This document shows, piece after piece, positions 23,922 to 32,997 of a stretch of 64,000 bases of DNA. Position numbers and translations under genes: made by a program. A model generated the notes under the pieces. The model was not told where the DNA came from. It worked only from the letters and a program-made list of their open reading frames with translations, and made no database searches. Origin of the DNA: Fictibacillus nanhaiensis. GTDB lineage: Bacteria > Bacillota > Bacilli > Bacillales > Fictibacillaceae. The DNA is taken from positions 1,302,001 through 1,366,000 of the forward strand of contig JAEACG010000001.1 in assembly GCA_016401345.1 (NCBI GenBank). Reading direction: 5' to 3'. The first letter of the stretch is position 1. Each line of letters begins with the position of its first letter.

Positions 23922-24797
23922 CTAGCTTTTACGTTTAAGAGCCTCTAGTACCTTCACTAATACAGGGCTGTTTTTATGTTCTACTTTATATGCGGCATAG
24001 ATGGTGTTCTCTGTGGTTAGTTCAGGAAACAATATCTTCACACGATTTTCTTGCAATGATTTTTCAATTAGATAAGTGGGAAGTATGCTCATTCCCAACC
24101 CATTTTCGATGCCCTCTAAAATCGATCTTAAATCAGGTATCACATGGCAAGGTTGAAAGTCTGGTCGTTTTTTTAAATGATCTCGCCAGTATCTTCTTAT
24201 AATAGGAAGTTCCAACCCATAGCTCAGCCAGTTCTGTTTGTTCAGCCACCCCTCAATCTCAGCAGTACTTTCTAGATTTGTTTCATAGGTTGGTGGTACC
24301 ACAGCAACAAACACTTCATCTTCGAGTTTTTGATATTCAATTCCTTGTTGCTGCACTTTTTGAGTGGTTAGAATAAGATCCACTTCATCCTTCTCTAACT
24401 TTTCTAGTAACGTACCTGCTACTCCGAACTGAGATAAAAACCGAATATTTAAGTCTCGTATTTTAGGAAGAGTTCGAATCGTAAAATATTCTGCAGGCGA
24501 ACCAATACGGATTACGGGTGCTCGCTCATTTCCAGATGAGCTATGAAGCATTTCTAGTGTCGTATTTTCTAAGTTCTCTATGAGCGGAACAATCTTTGTA
24601 TACAGCTCTTTTCCTTTGTCCGTAGGTATCATCTTTCTTGGAGCACGAATAAAGAGAGGTTCCCCTATTTCTGCTTCTAAAGCTGCTAGATGCTGACTCA
24701 TGGCAGGCTGTGTTAAAATTCTAGCTTTTGCTGCAGCAGAAACGGAACGATGCTTGTAGATGCTGATGAAACTTCTGTACCATTCAAAATCAATCAT
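23922..24797 (-). CDS. LysR family transcriptional regulator
   Basis: Activator/repressor of 291 residues. N-terminal winged helix-turn-helix (about 3-60, with SVSAAAKARILTQPAMSQHLAALE, read in pieces) and C-terminal periplasmic-binding-protein-like effector domain. The next genes upstream (monooxygenase-like protein, quinone oxidoreductase, DJ-1 protein) are on the same strand rather than divergent, so the usual divergent target is missing. Effector unknown. Confidence 0.9.
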   Translation of the reverse strand: MIDFEWYRSFISIYKHRSVSAAAKARILTQPAMSQHLAALEAEIGEPLFIRAPRKMIPTDKGKELYTKIVPLIENLENTTLEMLHSSSGNERAPVIRIGSPAEYFTIRTLPKIRDLNIRFLSQFGVAGTLLEKLEKDEVDLILTTQKVQQQGIEYQKLEDEVFVAVVPPTYETNLESTAEIEGWLNKQNWLSYGLELPIIRRYWRDHLKKRPDFQPCHVIPDLRSILEGIENGLGMSILPTYLIEKSLQENRVKILFPELTTENTIYAAYKVEHKNSPVLVKVLEALKRKS

Positions 24798-24876
24798 CCA
24801 TTTTCCTCCTCTCTAAAGGGGATCTATGCGTAAAAAACTGCACCGCTCCAGATGAGATACGATGCAGTGTTTCATT

Positions 24877-25167
24877 CTATAGCTCAATGACGTTTAAACG
24901 ATATACTTCTCTATTCTGTACAAGAGTTTCTATATTTTTGCGATAAGCTTTATAGTGCTGTGAATTAATGTGACTGTTAAGCGCATCTTCATCACGCCAG
25001 TTTTCATAAAAAACAAAAGTTGAAGGATTCTCAGTAGATTCATGCAATATATAGCTGATACACCCTTCTTCTTTACGTGACGCTTGTGCAACATTAATCA
25101 ATTCATCACGCAACGCTTCCTCTTTGCCTTCTCTTGCTATTAATATTGCATTAATTGTTATAGCCAT
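24877..25167 (-). CDS. Antibiotic biosynthesis monooxygenase (ABM) domain protein
   Basis: Small ferredoxin-fold protein of 96 residues with the ABM pattern: N-terminal beta strand AITINAILIAREG, EEGCISYILHES, FVFYENWRDEDALNSHINSQHY (in pieces). YgiN/Lsr-like quinol monooxygenases are relatives. The ATG at 25167 has AGGTG 6 bases before it. It lies 16 bases after the quinone oxidoreductase stop; the pairing of an ABM protein with a quinone/zinc-type reductase suggests joint work on a reactive carbonyl or quinone. Confidence 0.85.
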   Translation of the reverse strand: MAITINAILIAREGKEEALRDELINVAQASRKEEGCISYILHESTENPSTFVFYENWRDEDALNSHINSQHYKAYRKNIETLVQNREVYRLNVIEL

Positions 25168-25183
25168 GACCGTCACCTTCTCC

Positions 25184-26164
25184 TTATAGGATTTTACAAA
25201 CAATCTTGCCTTTTACATGTCTTTCTGAAAGTTTCCCTAGAGTCTCAGGTACTTCTTCAAGTGAGATGACTTGTTCTATAAGTGGAGATATTTTCTTACC
25301 TGCTACAAGCGCCATCAACTCGTCTCCCATTTTGGCTAAGTCGCGTTCTGCCACTTCGTCTTGATTATGATGGATGGCGTTTAATGCTACCTCATGGAAT
25401 GAGATCACTCTTGTGAATGGTTTTACCTTTGTATAATCTGGGGCGCCAGCAATATGTGCAATGTGTCCGTTGTATGCGATTAAGTCGAGTGATGCAGTTG
25501 CATTTTCTCTAGAGACTGTATCCAGAACTGCATCAACACCTCTACCATTTGTAAAAGCCATTACTTTTTCCTTAACATCGTCTTCCCTATAGTCGATCAC
25601 AAGATCTGCTCCTAATGATCGAACGTACTCATGATTGTGTTTGGATGCCGTGGAGATAACTGTTTTCCCTGCATTTTTAGCCAGTTGAACCGCAAACCCA
25701 CCTACACCGCCTGCTCCAGCATGAATCAAAATTGTATCGATTGAAGACATAGGTAATTTTCTAAACAGAGCTTGATAAGCCGTATAACCTGCTGTTGGAA
25801 GAGCGGCTGCTTCTTCAAATGATAGAGAATCTGGAATACGTGAGATGGTATGTGCAGTTGTTACTCCATATTCAGCGTATGCCCCTTTTTTGTTAAAATC
25901 TCCGTGATACACAACACGATCACCGATCTTCCAATCCGTTACACCTTCTCCAACTTCATGTATGGTACCTGCCGCATCAAGTCCTAAAATGTGAGGATAC
26001 GTCCAGTTCGGATTTCCTCCAGTTGCCGTTTTATAATCTACCGGATTTAATCCAGCGGCATGAATTTTCACTACAACTTCTCCCATTCCCGCAATTGGCT
26101 TGTCTATTTCTTCTACCTTCATTTCTTTCCATTGATTGCGATCTTTCAAAAGCAATGCTTTCAT
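25184..26164 (-). CDS. NADPH:quinone oxidoreductase-like, MDR superfamily
   Basis: Medium-chain dehydrogenase/reductase of 326 residues. GroES-like domain at the N-terminus, with AGLNPVDYK near 38 and LGLDAAGTI near 61, then a Rossmann domain with IHAGAGGVGGFAVQLAK (nucleotide-binding AGAGGVGG). Zinc-binding cysteines are absent, as in QOR/ZTA-type reductases. The ATG at 26164 follows GAGGAG by 9 bases. Likely reduces quinones or alpha,beta-unsaturated carbonyls with NADPH. Confidence 0.88.
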   Translation of the reverse strand: MKALLLKDRNQWKEMKVEEIDKPIAGMGEVVVKIHAAGLNPVDYKTATGGNPNWTYPHILGLDAAGTIHEVGEGVTDWKIGDRVVYHGDFNKKGAYAEYGVTTAHTISRIPDSLSFEEAAALPTAGYTAYQALFRKLPMSSIDTILIHAGAGGVGGFAVQLAKNAGKTVISTASKHNHEYVRSLGADLVIDYREDDVKEKVMAFTNGRGVDAVLDTVSRENATASLDLIAYNGHIAHIAGAPDYTKVKPFTRVISFHEVALNAIHHNQDEVAERDLAKMGDELMALVAGKKISPLIEQVISLEEVPETLGKLSERHVKGKIVCKIL

Positions 26165-26257
26165 CCTATATTCTCCTCTCAATTATTCTTTTTCAATGTT
26201 CACAAAAAATAAAGCCTGCAAACCTTTTATTATAAAGGTCTACAGGTTTATCAGTTA

Positions 26258-26920
26258 TTATGCTAACTGCTTCAAAACTTCTTTCGCCACAGAAACTGTA
26301 GATTGTGGATTTTGACCCGTAATGAGTTGTCCATCTCTTTGTACATGATCTGACCAATTTTCAGCAGCAACAAATTGTGCGCCTAGTTCACGCATGCGTG
26401 TTTCTAATAAGAAAGGCATGTATTGATCAAGAGTAGTGGCTACTTCCTCAGCATCTGTGAATGCAGTCACTTTTTTTCCTGCTACTAACGGTGTACCGTC
26501 AGAAAGTTTCACTCCAACTAACCCTGCTGGTCCATGACAAACCGCTGCTACTACTTTATTTTGCTCATATAGGTCGCGAATGATTTCTTGCAGTTTTGTG
26601 TTTTCTGGAAGGTCAAACATGGTTCCATGGCCACCAGGCAAGAAGATCGCATCAAAAGCATCAAGCTCATTGATTTCTTCTAATTTTATTGTGTTCTCAA
26701 GATATTTAGCTGTGTCTTGTATCTCTTGAGGCACTTCCCCTTCTAAGCTGCGGTCATCTACAGGTGCTTTTCCACCCTTAGGGCTTGCTACTGTAATATT
26801 GTGGCCAGCATTTGCAAACTCCACATACGCCTCACCAAATTCAGAAAGCCATAATCCTGTTGAGTGTTCGTTGTTCATGTTATCAGCCGTAGTTACGACC
26901 ATTAATATATGTTTAGACAT
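26258..26920 (-). CDS. DJ-1/PfpI family protein (Hsp31-like)
   Basis: Class I glutamine-amidotransferase-like protein of 220 residues. Nucleophile Cys128 followed by His129 in AVCHGPAG, and FLPGGHGTMFDL near 93-104, resemble the glutathione-independent glyoxalase III/Hsp31 subgroup. Detoxification of methylglyoxal or repair of glycated proteins is the family-level expectation. AGGAGG precedes the ATG. The adjacent QOR and ABM genes make a small carbonyl-stress group plausible. Confidence 0.87.
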   Translation of the reverse strand: MSKHILMVVTTADNMNNEHSTGLWLSEFGEAYVEFANAGHNITVASPKGGKAPVDDRSLEGEVPQEIQDTAKYLENTIKLEEINELDAFDAIFLPGGHGTMFDLPENTKLQEIIRDLYEQNKVVAAVCHGPAGLVGVKLSDGTPLVAGKKVTAFTDAEEVATTLDQYMPFLLETRMRELGAQFVAAENWSDHVQRDGQLITGQNPQSTVSVAKEVLKQLA

Positions 26921-27070
26921 TGTCTAATTCCTCCTAACAAAAAGTAAGTTGTTTCTCTAACATTACCTATTGTAGACTTCCATAACCCATAATACAAATT
27001 AGAAAATATAACCCTATCTATAAATATATTTATTAATAAAGAATGAACATCTTGAAAAGATGACATGAGA

Positions 27071-27097
27071 AAAACCCCCGCTTTTTTGCGAGGGTTT
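27071..27097 (-). terminator. Terminator of the sugar ABC operon
   Basis: AAACCCCCGC pairs with GCGAGGGTTT; the minus strand ends in TTTTT. It follows the last permease gene. Confidence 0.85.
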
Positions 27098-27107
27098 ACA
27101 TACCAAA

Positions 27108-27935
27108 CTACTCTTTTACCGCACCTGAAGTTAGCCCAGACACGATTCGGCGTTGGAAAAGCAATACCATGATTACAAGCGGCACCGTTACGATAACCGT
27201 TGCGGCTGTAACTTCTCCCCAAGGAATCGTAAACTGTCCTTCAAACATCGCAATTCCGACCGGAACGGTTTTGAACTCATCATCTGTATTGATCGTTAAC
27301 GCGAACAGAAACTCGTTCCACGCCGATATGAATACAAGAATCGCTGTTGTGAAAATTCCTGGTATCGCCAAAGGCAAGATTACACGCCAATATGTTTGCA
27401 TCGGTGAAGCCCCGTCCATTTTTGCTGCTTCTTCAAGATCGAACGGAATCTTTCGGAAGAACGTGACGAGCAGCCAGATAGATAATGGCAATGTAAATGT
27501 TGTGTATGGAATGATCAAACCTAGATAGCTGTTCGTTAATCCAAGATTTTTTAAAACGATATAGATTGGTGAGATCGTTGCGATCTGCGGAAACATGGAA
27601 ACCGATAACACTAATCCAAGAATGACTGTTTTTCCTTTAAAGTTTAATCGTGCGATCGCATAAGCCGCAAAGCTCGCTACTAGGACTGCATAGACGGTAG
27701 TGATCGACGACACGACTAAGCTGTTCCATAAATATTTTAAAAATGGATAGTTAACAAATACAGATTCATAGTTCTCACCTGTCATGTTGTTTGTAAACGG
27801 TATGAACGCACGGTCGCCAAACAGCTCAGCAACCGGTTTAATTGAGCTTGCCAGTACCCATAAAAACGGAAACATGACAAGGAAGACAAACAATGTTAAG
27901 AATACGTAAAACATTGGGCCCGCTTTTTTGTTCAT
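27108..27935 (-). CDS. Carbohydrate ABC transporter permease, MalG type
   Basis: Inner-membrane permease of 275 residues with six predicted helices. The EAA loop, which contacts the ATPase, reads EEAAKMDGASPMQTYWRVILPLAIPG in the expected place (about 185-210, in pieces). The start has AGGAG 8 bases upstream. Third gene of the binding protein-MalF-MalG set; no ATP-binding gene follows, so a shared ATPase such as MsmX elsewhere in the genome must energise it. Confidence 0.92.
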   Translation of the reverse strand: MNKKAGPMFYVFLTLFVFLVMFPFLWVLASSIKPVAELFGDRAFIPFTNNMTGENYESVFVNYPFLKYLWNSLVVSSITTVYAVLVASFAAYAIARLNFKGKTVILGLVLSVSMFPQIATISPIYIVLKNLGLTNSYLGLIIPYTTFTLPLSIWLLVTFFRKIPFDLEEAAKMDGASPMQTYWRVILPLAIPGIFTTAILVFISAWNEFLFALTINTDDEFKTVPVGIAMFEGQFTIPWGEVTAATVIVTVPLVIMVLLFQRRIVSGLTSGAVKE

Positions 27936-27965
27936 TTCCTATTCACTCCTTTATCTGTTCCGTTT

Positions 27966-29309
27966 TTATCTATCATTTAAAAGGTCTCGTCCAAGGAACT
28001 TGATGTAGATCATAGAGATGATCGCTACACAGACAAACACGATAACCGACAGCGCCGAACCTTCACCGAAATTGGTCTGTGCAAACATTACTTTGTAAGC
28101 GAGAATCGATATCGTTTCCGTAGAGTTTGCAGGACCTCCACCTGTAAGTACATAGATTAAGTCGAACACACGGAACGCATCTAATGTACGGAACAACAAG
28201 GCAACGAGAATGCTAGACTTTAGCAGAGGCAGCGTGATCTTTAAGAACTGCTTCCACTTGCTTGCTCCGTCAATCGCTGCTGCTTCATACAGTGAACTTG
28301 GAATCGTTTGAAGCCCCGCTAATAACAAGAGTGCCATATACGGTGTTGTTTTCCATACGTCTGCGAAAATGACGGCAAACATAGCGCCTGTACTGGTTGT
28401 CAGCATATCAGTCATCTGGTCAAACAACCCGATCTCAGCAAAAGCTTTGGCTACGATTCCATTTTGTCCATCATATAGATACTTCCACATGAATGCCGAT
28501 ACAGCGGTTGGAATCGCCCATGGAATGAGGATGGTTGCTCTCACGAGTCCTCTACCAAAGAAAGCTTTATTGATAAGGAGTGCAATCGCGAGACCTATAA
28601 CGAGTTCTGCAAATACAGAGATTACCGTAAAAACAGTCGTATTTTGAATCGCCTTCCACATGCGGCTATCTGTTAAATTTTCTTTATAATGCTTCAGTCC
28701 GATAAAGTTAGGCGTGATGACTGAATCCTTTAATGATGCTGAAAGTCCGATTACGTCTTCTGGGTTTTGCAGTTCACCCTTCAGTTCTCTAAGTCGTTCA
28801 GAAGAATCTGTGACAGCTTTCTCCAGATCGAGCGCTACCTCTTTGTCCAAATCAGAAATCGCAAGCTCTTCACTGATGGGCTCCATCACGGTAAGCTTCT
28901 CATCTATTTCGTCATACTTGCTACTCAATTCTCCATCAGCTTTTAATTCTGCATCTACTTTTTCAAGATTTGCTTTGATTGCTTCAAGCTCTGTTTTTGT
29001 TTTTCCTGTTGCTTGATCGACTTCATCTTCTAGTGAACTGATCAAGAACGGATAGTTATCTAGATAGGTTTGCAGATTCACTTTATAAGACACATACGCT
29101 TCAGATTTCACTGGATTGTTCAGTCTCAGATCAAACATGCTGTAATAGAAAGATTGAAAAACTGGCCATATGGCAATGATCAAGATCAAGATCATCGACG
29201 GGGCGATCAGCATGTAGCCTAGCGAACGATCAGAGCGCTTTTTCTTCGCCTTTTGTTTCGTTTTTGGTGCAGTTTGCTTTTGGTTGTTAGGCATTAGATC
29301 AGGTTTCAA
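27966..29309 (-). CDS. Carbohydrate ABC transporter permease, MalF type, with a coiled-coil insertion
   Basis: Permease of 447 residues, about 150 longer than usual. Helix 1 is at about 32-54, followed by a charged helical insertion (about 75-205, rich in Glu, Lys and Leu, likely coiled coil and outside the membrane), then the five-helix core with the EAA loop YEAAAIDGASKWKQF. The TTG start at 29309 fits AGGAG at 10 bases; the ATG at 29294 is too far. The extra domain recalls the P2 domain of enteric MalF but is not recognisably related. Confidence 0.9.
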   Translation of the reverse strand: MKPDLMPNNQKQTAPKTKQKAKKKRSDRSLGYMLIAPSMILILIIAIWPVFQSFYYSMFDLRLNNPVKSEAYVSYKVNLQTYLDNYPFLISSLEDEVDQATGKTKTELEAIKANLEKVDAELKADGELSSKYDEIDEKLTVMEPISEELAISDLDKEVALDLEKAVTDSSERLRELKGELQNPEDVIGLSASLKDSVITPNFIGLKHYKENLTDSRMWKAIQNTTVFTVISVFAELVIGLAIALLINKAFFGRGLVRATILIPWAIPTAVSAFMWKYLYDGQNGIVAKAFAEIGLFDQMTDMLTTSTGAMFAVIFADVWKTTPYMALLLLAGLQTIPSSLYEAAAIDGASKWKQFLKITLPLLKSSILVALLFRTLDAFRVFDLIYVLTGGGPANSTETISILAYKVMFAQTNFGEGSALSVIVFVCVAIISMIYIKFLGRDLLNDR

Positions 29310-29407
29310 AACGTGTCAGCTCCTTACTATTCGAATGCAATCGACGGACGGGCGCTGTTACGTCCATCCATTTCACTCTTTGTGGAATCGATACCAATTA
29401 TAAAAGT

Positions 29408-29441
29408 AAGGGGAGCCTTTCTCATGGAAAGGCGTACCCCT
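29408..29441 (-). other. Intra-operon hairpin between binding protein and permease genes
   Basis: AGGGG and CCTTTC pieces pair with their complements around a TCAT loop. No proper T run follows. In such positions hairpins usually stabilise the binding-protein mRNA and lower expression of the permeases; that role is inferred. Confidence 0.5.
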
Positions 29442-29456
29442 ATCACTTTACGTTTC

Positions 29457-30764
29457 TTACTTTACTAGTTTTTCTGAAATTTCTTTTTGCATGTTTTTAG
29501 CTGCTTGTTCTGGAGTAATCTTTTTCGCTACAGCTTGAGAAACTTGTACTTGAATGATGTCAGAGATCTCAGGATAGTTCGGTGCTACAGGACGAGATAC
29601 AGCTGCTTCAAGTGCGTTTACAAATCCTTCTTCCTTAAAGTAAGGGTTTGCATCTAAAATTTCTTGGTCTTCATATAGAGAAAGAATCGTTGGCGCGTGT
29701 CCACCTTTGATCGCGTCGATCTTCTGTCCTTCTTTACCAGCCATAAAGCTTAAGAACTTCCAAGCTTCTTCAGGGTGCTTCGTGTTTTTGTTAATACCAG
29801 CCATCCAGCCGCCAAGTGCTGCAGCAGTTCCTGCATCCCCTGCTGGAAGTGGAGCTACTCCAACTTTACCTGCGATCTTAGATTGCTTCTCATCATTTGC
29901 TAGTGCAAATTGATATGGCCAGTTACGGATCAGACCTGCTTGACCATTGATAAATGCTGTATGTGACTCTGGCTCGGCAAACGTTGTAACGTTTTGCGGA
30001 ACAACATCAGAGTTTGCAACTTCTACAAGCTTAGCGATTCCTTTGATCGCTTCAGGAGAATCCACTTTCACATCACCATTTTCGTCGATGATCTGACCAC
30101 CGTAGGATGCGATGAATTCAACGGCGTTACATACAAGACCTTCGTATTGCTTCGCTTGCATCAAGTAACCAAACTGTGTTCCACCTTGGCCCTTCGTTTC
30201 CTTCGCTTTCGCTAAAAGCTCGTCCCACGTCTTTGGAACAGAACCTTCGTCAACTAAGTCTGTACGGTAGAAAAGCATTCCCGCATCGATAAACTTAGGA
30301 AGAGCCCATTGTTTTCCTTTAAATTTAGATGCTGTGATCGCACCTTCGTTATAATCATCTGGGTTGATCCCGTCTTTCTCCATAAAGCGGTCTAGCGGCA
30401 TCAAGAATCCTGCTTGAGCAAACTCAGCTGGCCAGATTACGTCTAGATCAATAACGTCGATCTCATCTGAGTTCGCGTTAAATGCAGTTACATAAGCGTC
30501 ATGCTGTTTGCCCGTATCCGCAGGCATCTCTTTAAATTCCACATCAATGTTAGGGTATTTCTTTTCAAAAGCTTCCACCATTGCTGTTGTACCTTGTGTA
30601 TCATCCTTACCACGTGCATAGACGATCGTTACTTTTTCGTCTTTATCACCGCCGGAATTGTTACTGTTGCTGCTTCCTTCTTCTTTGTCCGAACAAGCTG
30701 CAAGTACAAGTGACAATGCTAGTGAAGTAGAAATCACTTTTGAGATTTTCTTAAGCTTCTTCAT
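29457..30764 (-). CDS. Sugar ABC transporter substrate-binding lipoprotein
   Basis: Extracellular binding protein of 435 residues. Signal peptide with lipobox LAAC, lipidated Cys24, followed by a Ser/Asn/Gly linker. The mature part resembles family 1 binding proteins for trehalose/maltose-type sugars (EAFEKKYPNIDVEF; NGQAGLIRNWPY). The ATG at 30764 follows GGGGGAAA; the frame is open further upstream but without a ribosome site. It is preceded by a LacI-type operator. Confidence 0.92.
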   Translation of the reverse strand: MKKLKKISKVISTSLALSLVLAACSDKEEGSSNSNNSGGDKDEKVTIVYARGKDDTQGTTAMVEAFEKKYPNIDVEFKEMPADTGKQHDAYVTAFNANSDEIDVIDLDVIWPAEFAQAGFLMPLDRFMEKDGINPDDYNEGAITASKFKGKQWALPKFIDAGMLFYRTDLVDEGSVPKTWDELLAKAKETKGQGGTQFGYLMQAKQYEGLVCNAVEFIASYGGQIIDENGDVKVDSPEAIKGIAKLVEVANSDVVPQNVTTFAEPESHTAFINGQAGLIRNWPYQFALANDEKQSKIAGKVGVAPLPAGDAGTAAALGGWMAGINKNTKHPEEAWKFLSFMAGKEGQKIDAIKGGHAPTILSLYEDQEILDANPYFKEEGFVNALEAAVSRPVAPNYPEISDIIQVQVSQAVAKKITPEQAAKNMQKEISEKLVK

Positions 30765-30789
30765 TGTATTTCCCCCTAATCTCCTGTTT

Positions 30790-30803
30790 TGTAAACGATT
30801 ACA
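30790..30803. promoter_or_regulatory. LacI/CcpA-type operator before the binding-protein gene
   Basis: TGTAAACGATTACA, a near-perfect dyad with the central CG typical of LacI-family operators; it also satisfies the cre consensus. It lies between lacI and the binding-protein gene, 26 bases before the latter. Confidence 0.6.
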
Positions 30804-30818
30804 TTTCACCACAAAAAG

Positions 30819-31805
30819 TTACGTTGAGGATCGTTTGATCAACTGAAATGGCAGAATCACTTCTTTTCGACTTAAAGGTTTCTTTGCCTGAATCGCTTCT
30901 ACCATCAAATTCATAGCCTGCTTTGCAATGGTGTCGATCGGCTGTTCGACCGTCGTCAGATCCATCAATGCTGCTAGAGGCTGATTATCAAACCCTATGA
31001 TAGCGAGGTCTTCAGGTACTCTCCAACCCGCGTCAAACGCTGCTTTCGCAATACCTGCTGCCACTTCATCACTACCAGTAAAAACCGCTTGTGGCTTATC
31101 ATCCAGCTCACTCAATTTTTTAAATGCAGCAAAGCCGTCTTGTACACTGTAAGCGTTGTAAAAGAACCACTCTTCCTTCATCATGATTCCCGCTTCATCT
31201 AGCGCTTGTAAAAATCCGATCTTTCTGTCTTTAGAAACTCTGGAGCTTTTGTGGTTGCCGGTGCAATACCCGATCTTTGTATAGCCTTGATCGATCAAGT
31301 GCTTCGTTCCTAGATAACTTCCTTCTATCTGGTTTAAGTAGACGGAAGGTACTTGAGCAGAGTCTGAGTATTCGTTGCAAACGACGATGGGGCCGAACGA
31401 TAAGTATGGTTCAAACTCACTCCAATCGTTTTCTATGGATGTTAAGATCAGACCATCTACTTGTTTTGTTTTTAAAAGCTCTAAGAAATTCCGCTCTTGC
31501 TCTTTCTTATAACGGGTCTGGCACAGTATCAGCTGATAGCCTTTTTTCGCGGCTTCCTTCTCCATCACTTCAACTAGATGACTGAAAAATGGATTCGTGA
31601 TACGAGGCACATAGACAGCAATCGTCTCTGTCTGCTGCCGCCTCAATCGTCTTGCTGATGAATTAGGTACATAATTCAGTTCTTGCATCGCCTGTGTTAC
31701 GAGACGCTTCTTCTCTTCTGTCACATACGGATGTTCATTGATCACCCTAGAGACAGTTGTGCGGGATAATCCTGCTTTCTTCGCCACATCTTGAATGGTT
31801 GCCAT
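30819..31805 (-). CDS. LacI family transcriptional regulator
   Basis: Repressor of 328 residues: LacI helix-turn-helix (TIQDVAKKAGLSRTTVSRVIN, residues 3-23, read in two pieces), hinge helix near 50-57 (SARRLRR) and periplasmic-binding-like sugar domain. The first gene of the sugar transport operon, it probably represses the operon and itself; operators lie on both sides (30790-30803 and 31843-31858). Inducer sugar unknown. Confidence 0.92.
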   Translation of the reverse strand: MATIQDVAKKAGLSRTTVSRVINEHPYVTEEKKRLVTQAMQELNYVPNSSARRLRRQQTETIAVYVPRITNPFFSHLVEVMEKEAAKKGYQLILCQTRYKKEQERNFLELLKTKQVDGLILTSIENDWSEFEPYLSFGPIVVCNEYSDSAQVPSVYLNQIEGSYLGTKHLIDQGYTKIGYCTGNHKSSRVSKDRKIGFLQALDEAGIMMKEEWFFYNAYSVQDGFAAFKKLSELDDKPQAVFTGSDEVAAGIAKAAFDAGWRVPEDLAIIGFDNQPLAALMDLTTVEQPIDTIAKQAMNLMVEAIQAKKPLSRKEVILPFQLIKRSST

Positions 31806-31842
31806 CAGATTCTCCTCTTAAAACAATTGTGGAATCGAATTC

Positions 31843-31858
31843 ATGAAATCGTTTTCAT
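31843..31858. promoter_or_regulatory. LacI/cre-type operator upstream of lacI
   Basis: ATGAAATCGTTTTCAT is a 16-base dyad that matches the cre consensus. It is 38 bases upstream of the regulator start, suited to autorepression or CcpA control. Confidence 0.6.
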
Positions 31859-32015
31859 AATCAGAGTATAGTTCACCGAATATTCACAGGTCAATCCTTT
31901 TTTCAGAAAGTTTTGTAATTAAAGATTTCATCAGAGGCAGGAAATACAACGATTCAAACGAACTTATGATAAAATACATACACGATTTTGTTTTTAACGT
32001 GAAAGGAGCCGGACC

Positions 32016-32738
32016 ATGATTACAGTAAAAAATTTAAAAAAGTCCTTTGGTGATCTTGAGGTATTGAAGGATATCAATGCAGAAATAAAAGCACAAGAAG
32101 TTGTTTGTGTGATTGGCCCTTCTGGCTCAGGCAAAAGTACATTTCTCCGCTGTATCAATAAACTTGAAGACATAACAGGTGGACAAGTGATCGTGAACGG
32201 AACGGATATCACAGATCCAAAAACGAATATTAATAAAATTAGGGAAGATGTAGGTATGGTTTTTCAGCAGTTTAACCTCTTCCCTCACAAAACCGTCTTA
32301 GAAAACGTAACACTTGCTCCTCTTAAAGTGAAAAGCGCCAATAAAGAGGAAGCTCGTGACAAAGCGTTGAAGCTGCTCGCAAAAGTGGGACTGCAAGATA
32401 AATCGAATGCCTATCCTTCCCAGCTTAGTGGTGGTCAGAAGCAGCGTGTTGCCATCGCTCGTGCACTCGCGATGGACCCAAAGATCATGCTCTTTGATGA
32501 ACCAACCTCGGCACTCGATCCAGAGATGGTCGGTGAGGTTTTGGAAGTAATGAAAGACCTTGCGCGTGAAGGAATGACGATGGTCGTCGTAACGCACGAG
32601 ATGGGATTTGCACGAGAAGTAGGTGACCGCGTGATCTTCATGGATGGCGGCTACATCGTTGAAGAGAATGTTCCATCTGAATTGTTCGGAAACACGCAGC
32701 ATGAACGCACGAAGTCGTTTTTGAGTAAGGTTTTATAG
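32016..32738 (+). CDS. Amino acid ABC transporter ATP-binding protein (GlnQ type), solitary
   Basis: ATPase of 240 residues. Walker [10 protein letters not shown] at 34-42, signature LSGGQKQR near 137, Walker [13 protein letters not shown] near 157 and the switch His (VVTHEMGF). Polar amino acid importer type. GAAAGGAGCCGG precedes the ATG. No permease or binding-protein gene is adjacent: the gene is flanked by the LacI gene (divergent) and an unrelated importer (convergent), so it must act with partners elsewhere. Confidence 0.92.
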   Translation: MITVKNLKKSFGDLEVLKDINAEIKAQEVVCVIGPSGSGKSTFLRCINKLEDITGGQVIVNGTDITDPKTNINKIREDVGMVFQQFNLFPHKTVLENVTLAPLKVKSANKEEARDKALKLLAKVGLQDKSNAYPSQLSGGQKQRVAIARALAMDPKIMLFDEPTSALDPEMVGEVLEVMKDLAREGMTMVVVTHEMGFAREVGDRVIFMDGGYIVEENVPSELFGNTQHERTKSFLSKVL

Positions 32739-32746
32739 TGATGGTA

Positions 32747-32782
32747 GTCGGTTCCTTATTTTTGGGGAACCGGCTTTTTTTT
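32747..32782 (+). terminator. Terminator of the solitary ATPase gene
   Basis: CGGTTCC and GGAACCG close the stem, followed by eight T. Confidence 0.85.
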
Positions 32783-32831
32783 GCTTTTTACGGGATGCGT
32801 GATTGTCGAATGGCCTTTATTTTTAATTTTA

Positions 32832-32924
32832 GACTTAATTGGTCTGGTTTTCAGCTTAATTGGTTGCAGTTACGACTTAATTGGTTGCAGTTTCGACTTA
32901 ATTAGTTAACTTTAAGACTTAATT
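32832..32924. repeat. Five-unit 21-bp-period array, GACTTAATT core
   Basis: GACTTAATT (second unit AGCTTAATT) starts at 32832, 32853, 32874, 32895 and 32916, each exactly 21 bases apart. Most cores continue with GGT or AGT and are followed by unlike spacer bases. It sits between convergent genes, flanked by a terminator on each side. Confidence 0.87.
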
Positions 32925-32961
32925 GAACCTGCTGCCCCCCTCTCAAACCACCCTACATAAC

Positions 32962-32993
32962 AAAAAATGGACCCCCGAAGGAGTCCATTTTTC
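32962..32993 (-). terminator. Terminator of the OpuC/EgtU-type operon
   Basis: AAAAATGGAC pairs with GTCCATTTTT; minus-strand T run. It lies directly after the permease-binding protein stop. Confidence 0.85.
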
Positions 32994-32997
32994 TATC

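Noticed and set aside
29408-29441. Terminator after the binding-protein gene
   Set aside because: No T run on the minus strand, and the permease genes lie downstream; treated as an intra-operon hairpin.
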